From contig NC_012875.2 in assembly GCF_000003195.3 (NCBI RefSeq), positions 12,428,174-12,492,173 of the forward strand: a stretch of DNA of 64,000 bases, given 5' to 3'. The DNA comes from Sorghum bicolor. Its lineage: Eukaryota; Streptophyta; Magnoliopsida; Poales; Poaceae. The translations under genes were made by a program, and so were the position numbers. Below the pieces are notes generated by a model. That model searched no databases and was not told the origin of the DNA. It worked only from the letters and a program-made list of their open reading frames with translations. Below, one piece after another: positions 56,780 to 64,000 of the stretch; position 1 is the stretch's first letter, and every line of letters begins with the position of its first letter.

Positions 56780-59700
56780 ATAACCAAAATAAACTCTGTA
56801 GATCTTGAGAAGTTATGAAATTTCGTATTTGGCAACTTATTTATTTGAGTTCATCTTGTCATGCAAAACCGCGTTTTTCATTGAAAGTTTTAAAATTTGA
56901 ATTTTTTAAACAACCTCGGATGGAAAAACTCTCTAAATAAACTTTGTAGATCTTAAAAAGTTATGAAACTTCGTAGTTGATAACTTTTTGTTTTGAAACC
57001 ATCTTGTCAAGCAAAAACTATATCTGAATTACTTAAATTTGAAAAATTCTTTGCCGAGTGTCAAAAAAACACTCGGCAAATAAAATTTCAAATCAAATTT
57101 TGAAGCCCTAAACGAATTCAAATCAAACAGTTTTTATCTACAAAGTTGTATAACTTCTCAAGATCTACAACCTTTATTTTGATCATTTCTTTATTTGACA
57201 AAGCCAAAACAAATTTGTTTACAAATTTTATATCTCTTATAGTTTATGAAAATACAAGAGAGATATATAAGATTTTAGAAAAATATTAGAATCACCATGT
57301 CTGATGAACATATGACAAAATAACCAAAATAAACTCTGTAAATCTTGAGAAGTTATGAAATTTTGTATTTGGCAACTTTTTTATTTGAGTTCATCTTGTC
57401 ATGCAAAACCGCGTTTTTAATTGAAAATTTTAAAATTTGAATTTTTTAAACAACCACGGATGGAAAAACTCTCTAAATAAACTTTGTAGATCTTAAAAAG
57501 TTATGAAACTTCGTAGTTAATAACTTTTTGTTTTGAAATCATCTTGTCAAGCAAAAACTATATCTGAATTACTTAAATTTGAAAAATTCTTTGCCGAGTG
57601 TAAAAAAAAACACTCGGCAAATAAAATTTCAAATCAAATTTTGAAGCCCTAAACGAATTCAAATTAAAAAGTTTTTAACTATAAAGTTGTATAACTTCGC
57701 AAGGTCTACAATATTTATTTTTATCATTTCTTTATTTGACAAAGCCAAAATAAATTTGTTTACAAATTTTACATCTCTTAGAGCATCTCCAAGGGACTTT
57801 GCAAATGAATTTTGTATTTGTTATTGTTTGTAAAGTTCTAAACTCATTTGCAAACCCTAAAAATAGTCCAACTCCAAAGGACTTTGCATTTAGACTTGGC
57901 AAACCCAAAGTGTGAACCCTACCTCCGATTTTTTTTTCACCGATCGCGCCTGCGCGTTTTTTTCCCTTCACGCCATTTTGACGTACGTCATGCGGGCCAG
58001 TCGCCGCCCAGGCCAGGTCGTCGCCAGTTGCCGCTCAGCCCAGGTCTTCGCGCCAGTCGCCGCCCAGCCCAGGCCGCGTTCGTCGTTCGTCGCCGTCGTC
58101 GTTCGCGTCAGTTCGGCTCCGTCCACCTCCGTCCTCCTCTGAGGGAAGGTCCCCACGAGGGAAGGTCCACCTCTGTTCCTGCTCCATGGCCACGTACATC
58201 GCCCAGACGTGGCCGCGTACGGCAGCTGGAGGGACGGCGGGCACGCGCGGTAGGGAGGGCGGGCACGTGCGGCAGGGAGGGCGGACGGGCGTAGAGAAAT
58301 CGCACGGGGTGGGGGGCCGGGGGGACAGAGTCCGACGTGGAAGCCCGAAATTGTAGATGCAAAGTGGTGGGAAGGTTTGCATATATGCAAAGCCTTAACC
58401 TCTATTTACAAAGTTAACCAAATTGCAAACCTTATTTGCAAAACCATTAGAGGGGTATTTTCTACTCTTTTTTGCAAATAGAGCAATGCAAAGTTTGTTT
58501 GCAAAGCCCTTGGAGATGCTCTTATAGTTTATGAAAATACAAGAGAGATATATAAGATTTTAGAAAAATATTAAAATCACCATGTCCGATGAACATATGA
58601 CAAAATAACTAAAATAAACTCTGTAGATCTTGAGAAGTTATGAAATTTTGTATTTGGCAACTTTTTTATTTGAGTTCATCTTGTCATGCAAAACCGTGTT
58701 TTTAATTGAAAATTTTAAAATTTGAATTTTTTAAACAACCTCGGATGGAAAAACTCTCTAAATAAACTTTGTAGATCTTTAAAAGTTATGAAACTTTGTA
58801 GTTGATAACTTTTTGTTTTGAAATCATCTTGCAATGCAAAAACTACATTTGGATTTCTTAAATTTAAAAAATCCATTGCCGAGTGTTTTTTTCTAACACT
58901 CGGCAAAGTAGCCTTTGCCGAGTGTTTTTCTTTGACACCTTCTTTGCCGAGTGTCAAAAAAAAAACTCGGCAAAGAAAATTTCAAATCGAATTTTGAAGC
59001 CTTAAACGAATTCAAATCAAAAAGTTTTTAACTACAAAGTTCTATAACTTCTCAAGATCTACAATATTTATTTTGATCATTTCTTTATTTGACAAAGCCA
59101 AAACAAATTTGTAAATTTTACATCTCTCTTATATTTTATGAAAAATACAAGAGAGATATATAAGATTTTAGAAAAATATTAGAATGACCATGTCCGAGGA
59201 ACATATGACGAAATAACCAAAATAAACTCTATAGATCTTGAGAAGTTATGAAGTTTTGTATTTGGCAACTTTTTTATTTGAGTTCACCTTATCATGCAAA
59301 ACCGCATTTTTAATTGAAAGTTTTAAAATTTGAATTTTTTAAACAACCTCGGATGGAAAAACTCTCTAAATAAACTTTGTAGATCTTAAAAAGTTATGAA
59401 ACTTCGTAGTTGATAACTTTTTATTTTGAAATCATCTTGGCATGCAAAAACTATATGGGAATTACTTAAATTTGAAAAATTCTTTGGCGAGTGTCAAAAA
59501 AAAATACTCGGCAAAGAAAATTTTAAATCGAAATTTGAAGCCCTAAACGAATTCAAATCAAAAAGTTTTTAACTATAAAGTTGTATAACTTCTCAAGATC
59601 TACAATATTTATTTTGATCATTTCTTTATTTGACAAAGCCAAAACAAATTTTACATCTCTCTTATAATTTAAGAAAATATAAGAGAGATATATAAGATTT

Positions 59701-61828
59701 TAGAAATATATTAGAATGACCATGTGCGAGGAACATATGACGAAATAACCAAAATAAACTCTGTAGATCTTGAAAAGTTCTGAAATTTTGTATTTGGCAA
59801 CTTTTTTTTTATTTGAGTTCATCTTGTCATGCAAAACCGCGTTTTTAATTGAAAGTTTTAAAATTTGAATTTTTTAAACAACCTCGGATGGAAAAACTCT
59901 CTAAATAAACTTTGTAGATCTTAAAAAGTTATGAAACTTCGTAGTTGATAACTTTTTGTTTTGAAATCATCTTGTCATGCAAAAACTATATCTGAATTTC
60001 TTAAATTTGATTAATTCTTTGCCGAGTGTAAAACAAACACTTGGCAAAGAAAATTTCAAATCGAATTTTGAAGCCCTAAACGAATTCAAATCAAAAAGTT
60101 TTTAACTACAAAGTTGTATAACTTCTCAAAATCTACAACATTTATTTTGATCATTTCTTTATTTGACAAAGCCAAAACAAATTTTACATCTCTCTTATAG
60201 TTTATGAAAATACAAGAGAGATATATAAGATTTTAGAAAAATATTAGAATCACCATGTCCGATGAACATATGACAAAATAACCAAAATAAACTCTGTATA
60301 TCTCGAGAAGTTATGAAATTTTGTATTTGGCAACATTTTTATTTGAGTTCATCTTGTCATGCAAAACCGCGTTTTTAATTGAAAATTTTAAAATTTTATT
60401 TTTTAAACAACCTCGGATGGAAAAACTCTCTAAATAAACTTTGTAGATTTTAAAAAGTTATGAAATTTCGTAGTTGATAACTTTTTGTTTTGAAATCATG
60501 TCATTCAAAACCTATATTTGAATTTCTTGAATTTGAAAAATTCCTTGCCGAGTGTTTTTTTCTTACACTCGCTTCTTTGCCGAGTGTTTTTCTTTCACAC
60601 CTTCTTTGCCGAGTGTCAAAAAAAACACTCGGCAAAGAAAAATTCAAATCGAATTTTGAAGCCTTAAATGAATTCAAATCAAAAAGTTTTTAACTACAAA
60701 GTTGTATAACTTCTCAAGATCCACAATATTTATTTTGATCATTTCTTTATTTGACAAAGCCAAAACAAATTTTACATCTCTCTTATAGTTTATGAAAATA
60801 CAAGAGAGATATATAAGATTTTAGAAAAATATTAGAATGACCATGTCCGAGGAACATATGACGAAATAACCAAAATAAACTCTGTAGATCTTGAGAAGTT
60901 ATGAAAATTTGTATTTGGCAACTTTTTTATTTGAGTTAATCTTGTCATGCAAAACCGCGTTTTTCATTGAACGTTTTAAAATTTGAATTTTTTAAACAAC
61001 CTCGGATGCAAAAACTCTCTAAATAAACTTTGTAGATCTTAAAAAGTTATGAAACTTCGTAGTTGATAACTTTTTGTTTTGAAATCATCTTGTCAAGCAA
61101 AAACTATATCTGAATTACTTAAATTTGAAAAATTCTTTGCCGAGTGTCAAAAAAACACTCGACAAATAAAATTTCAAATCAAATTTTGAAGCCTTAAACG
61201 AATTCAAATCAAAAAGTTTTTAACTACAAAGTTGTATAACTTCTCAAAATCTACAACATTTATTTTGATCATTTCTTTATTTGACAAAGCCAAAACAAAT
61301 TTTACATCTCTCTTATAGTTTATGAAAATACAAGAGAGATATATAAGATTTTAGAAAAATATTAGAATCACCATGTCCGATGAACATATGACAAAATAAC
61401 CAAAATAAACTCTGTATATCTCGAGAAGTTATGAAATTTTGTATTTGGCAACATTTTTATTTGAGTTCATCTTGTCATGCAAAACCGCGTTTTTAATTGA
61501 AAGTTTTAAATTTTGATTTTTTAAACAACCTCGGATGGAAAAACTCTCTAAATAAACTCTGTAGATTTTAAATAGTTATAAAACTTCGTATTTAATAACT
61601 TTTTGTTTTAAAATCATCTTGTCATGCAAAAACTATATTTGAATTTCTTAATTTTGAAAAATTCCTTGCCGAGGGTTTTTTCTGACACTCGGCAAAGAAG
61701 CCTTTGCCGAGTGTTTTTCTTTGACACCTTCTATGCCGAGTGTCAAAAAAACACTCAGCAAAGAAAATTTCAAATCGAATTTTGAAGCCTTAAACGAATT
61801 CAAATCAAAAAGTTTTTAACTATAAAGT
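56780..61828 (+). repeat. Tandem array block 3 (7 copies)
   Basis: The same monomer and orientation as the other blocks, with landmarks at 57297, 58582, 59190, 59722, 60254, 60843 and 61373. Spacing is 530-608 bp, apart from one interval enlarged by a 741-bp insertion. The variant 'gaccatgtgcgaggaac' at 59722 is also at 45802 in block 2, and 'gaccatgtccgaggaac' at 59190 and 60843 is a close relative. The block is cut at 61829 by a gypsy LTR. Confidence 0.9.
57781..58521. mobile_element. 741-bp PIF/Harbinger-type element with GC-rich interior
   Basis: Ends are gagcatctccaaggg and cccttggagatgctc, with similarity extending into tttgcaaa/tttgcaaa. TTA flanks both sides (57778-57780 and 58522-58524), the usual Harbinger/Tourist target duplication. 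AT-rich arms of ~150 bp surround a GC-rich core (about 57950-58370) unlike the ends. Frames in the core are open on both strands but overlap, so no protein is called. The core may be acquired sequence. Confidence 0.85.
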
Positions 61829-62835
61829 TGTCGAGGGTATCAACAAGGGGTACCCTCACCAATGCGTATAACGAGACCATCCGTACACACGCGCGGCCAT
61901 CGACGGCCGCAGCCTCGAAGACGGAAATAGCGTCGAGCGAATCGGTCAGGGCTCGAGCGACAACTGCCGTCGAATACGGAAGCGGGCTCGAGCTAACCGA
62001 GAGGCGTCGAGCGCAAGGACACTGTCCGCCGCCTGACGCGCGCACGAGAGCTAGGGCATTTAATGCACCTGACGCTTCCCCACCTAACACACGGGTCACG
62101 GGAGGCGTGATAGGGAACAGGCTTCTGTCCCATCGTTCTTTTTGCAGCCTTCCCACCGAACGACCTAGGGCGTGTCAGGACGCGGGAAACAAGGATGGAA
62201 CGTCTAATCGGGACCCCCTCGAGACACCCAAGGTCAGCGCTCCAGATATCGACACCTCGTACGGCGTCCGACCCTCGACTTCACCAGGCTCCTTCCTGGA
62301 GACGAGTCGGGCGTCGACTGACCACGCCGTAACCGCTCCGCCGGATTTGCCGTCGAGCCATATAAGCGTGCATCCGCCGAACCAATCCAAGACGGCGCGC
62401 AGAGCAGAATGCAGGGGCACGCGTGATCATCACCTGGCTATTAAGACGGGACGGCTTGAGGTCATGCCGGTACGGAAACCTCGAGTAGGTCAGCGCTCCA
62501 TGCTGCTATCGACTCCAATTCCTACACCTATACATGTACCCTAGGTCCTTCCTTGGAATTATAAAAGGAGGGACTCAGGAATAGAACAGAAGGATCACGA
62601 CACAAGACCACGCTCATACGTAGTAGAGCTCCACACTTCATACCACGCTTGTATTCGCCCCTGTACAAGCACCTAGGTGCGAGATAATACAAACTCTCTC
62701 CCCCCCGCTGGACGTAGGGCCTTCTCTTGCCCGAACGAGGATAAATCTCTGTGTCTTCTTGCATCACCATCCGGGAAAGGGAGCACGCATACAAATTTAC
62801 TCGTTGGTGTGACCCCCCGGGGGAAAACACCGACA
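61829..62835 (+). repeat. 5' LTR of gypsy element G
   Basis: TGTCGAGGGTATC to ACACCGACA, 1,007 bp, followed by a primer site and gag. It is rich in tcgag and cgtcg motifs. TATA-like attataaaagg is at 62558-62568. No second LTR is in the window, so its right part lies beyond 64000. Confidence 0.82.
62558..62568 (+). promoter_or_regulatory. TATA box in LTR of element G
   Basis: attataaaagg follows ccttccttgga and precedes a C/A-rich stretch suitable for transcription start about 30 bp downstream. Confidence 0.6.
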
Positions 62836-62837
62836 GT

Positions 62838-62855
62838 TGGCGCGCCAGGTAGGGG
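62838..62855 (+). promoter_or_regulatory. Primer-binding site of element G
   Basis: tggcgcgccaggtagggg starts two bases after the LTR. This is a common primer site in grass gypsy elements; it appears complementary to the 3' end of a tRNA-Arg (probably CCU anticodon), which I give from memory. Confidence 0.78.
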
Positions 62856-62893
62856 TCCTGCGTGTTTTTCATCGATTTCCCACTCCTTTCCGG

Positions 62894-64000
62894 ATGGCTA
62901 CTCTTGCCTCGCCATTTCCGCGCTCCACGGTGATTTGGTTTGGGAGTCTCGAGTTCATGTCTACGGGCTCCGGCTACGACATGATCTTGCTCTCAGTCAA
63001 AGGACCAGGAGGAGCCCGCGTTACGCCAGCACGGTTGAAGGCCCCGAGACGCCCTCACCACCACGCCTCCCCGCCTAAGAAGTGGCGCGGACAGCACCAC
63101 CGCGGCCCCTCTGCTTCAGCACGACCAACAACTCGTGCGAGGCAGGACGTAGGCCACAAGTCGGCAGCACCGTGTGACGGAGCAACAAGCGCGACGACTC
63201 AGCACCGCGCGACGACGGGAGGGGACGCGTCTCGCGCGCTCTCCCCCACCGCTGCTAGGCTACTTCCACACGGGTTGTTCACTCCAAGAGCGGCACTGCC
63301 GTTCGGATTGGACAACGCCGCGGCGTCGCTCGCCAGGGCGGTATGCCCAAACGCCCAGACGTACGTAGAAAGACCAATGGTCCTCCCACGTAGCTCTGAA
63401 GCGCGGCGGCCGGCGTCCGAGCTGCCGGACCTATCCCGAGTACAAGGCCTCCGTCGTCTAGGCCCCGGACGATACTCGATCACCTCCCTCAGGCAAGGAT
63501 TGCTGGAGGAAGGACGTGGGTGTTTCTACGCCGCCGAACCGGACTCCGACTCCGAGACAGATAGCTATGACCCTACGAGGGAATGCTATCACATCGACGG
63601 GGCGGTAGAAACTACTGACGAGACACGGGATGCTGCTGCGGGTGGTCGAGCCCCCGCGGCGCGAGAAGACCCCAGGACGCCTGGGAACGACGGACAGGTC
63701 GACCCCCCTCCTCAGGAAGACAGAACCGCGCAGCTCGTGCAGCTGCGGGAGCTCAAGATGAAGCTCGATGAAGACCGCGAGCGCCTCGTCCTGCTCGAGC
63801 AAATCCTCGAGCAAGACCTGCCCTACCCGCCGGGCGGAAGTGTCCGCAGACGCGCTCGAGAGGTACATCGACAGATCGTCGGCGACGCAGAGCCAGAGCA
63901 ACCTGTCAGCCGTTTCCCTCGAGCAGGCCAGAATGTAGTGGCAGCGACGATGCTGCTACGTAACATGCCAGAGCCGTCGAATTCCCAGGCCCGACGCATT
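62894..64000 (+). CDS. gag N-terminal region of element G, open to the window edge
   Basis: An ATG at 62894, about 40 bp after the primer site, opens a frame with no stop through 64000 (369 codons). It encodes a long low-complexity, Arg/Ala/Pro-rich N-terminus. An acidic segment (EPDSDSETDSYDPTRE) and a coiled-coil-like stretch (LRELKMKLDEDRERLVLLEQ) follow. The end, NVVAATMLLRNMPEPSN, resembles the sequence just before the capsid domain in grass Tat-type gag proteins; this is recall, not a search. Because the frame is open over its whole length, this copy may be younger than the others here. Overlapping shorter frames at 62677-63078 and 63199-63901 are shadows. Confidence 0.75.
   Translation, partial: MATLASPFPRSTVIWFGSLEFMSTGSGYDMILLSVKGPGGARVTPARLKAPRRPHHHASPPKKWRGQHHRGPSASARPTTRARQDVGHKSAAPCDGATSATTQHRATTGGDASRALSPTAARLLPHGLFTPRAALPFGLDNAAASLARAVCPNAQTYVERPMVLPRSSEARRPASELPDLSRVQGLRRLGPGRYSITSLRQGLLEEGRGCFYAAEPDSDSETDSYDPTRECYHIDGAVETTDETRDAAAGGRAPAAREDPRTPGNDGQVDPPPQEDRTAQLVQLRELKMKLDEDRERLVLLEQILEQDLPYPPGGSVRRRAREVHRQIVGDAEPEQPVSRFPRAGQNVVAATMLLRNMPEPSNSQARRI

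Noticed and set aside
3444..61828. CRISPR array
   Set aside because: The repeats are ~0.6 kb tandem monomers without spacers, in a plant transposon setting.

Overview
This is a window of plant nuclear DNA made almost entirely of nested transposable elements. The lineages present (Tat-, Athila- and Tekay-type Ty3/gypsy LTR retrotransposons, a CACTA element, Tourist/Harbinger-like MITEs) and the abundance of TTTGCCGAGTGT-type repeats point to a panicoid grass, most likely Sorghum or a close Andropogoneae relative; this species call is inference. I found no ordinary host gene, rRNA, tRNA or CRISPR array.

Layout. 1-2419: 3' part of a Tat-like element, with an antisense plant-mobile-domain (PMD) gene and its 3' LTR, inserted in an antisense Athila-like LTR piece (2420-2745). 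2746-3443: end of a Tekay-like LTR. 3444-11676: first block of a tandem array of ~0.53-0.62 kb monomers rich in TTTGCCGAGTGT palindromes, with a 231-bp MITE at 7002-7232. 11677-42344: a 30-kb nest that splits the array. It contains a 5' piece of an Athila-like element (LTR 11849-13131, broken gag), an antisense gypsy LTR (14322-14785), a complete but non-autonomous Athila-like element with two LTRs (15385-25709) that itself carries a 3.7-kb CACTA element (17908-21586), LTR and pol-tail scraps (25710-27435), a 5'-truncated Tat element with gag-pol and a multi-exon antisense PMD gene (27436-37654), an LTR flanked on both sides by internal sequence (37655-39466), and a long Tekay-like solo LTR (to 42344). 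42345-46205: second array block. 46206-56779: a Tekay chromovirus on the minus strand with ORF0, gag, protease, RT, RNase H, integrase and chromodomain, one LTR truncated. 56780-61828: third array block with a 741-bp Harbinger-type element inserted. 61829-64000: 5' LTR, primer site and an open gag frame of another gypsy element running off the window.

How the parts relate. The array looks like the oldest layer. The retrotransposons entered it, and later elements entered them. Every pol region here is broken by point mutations or small indels, so none should be autonomous. The least ordinary component is the antisense PMD gene carried in the 3' part of the Tat element. It has a TATA box, at least seven exons with short GT-AG introns, a PMD domain, a Pro/Glu-rich linker and a predicted coiled coil. 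One copy (33114-36378) is decayed; the partial copy at the left edge (1-1060) is fully open. Judged by eye, the two Athila-like LTRs of the 15385-25709 element differ at a few dozen mostly transition sites, while the two Tekay LTR copies look closer to each other. All homology calls are from reading motifs, not from database searches.
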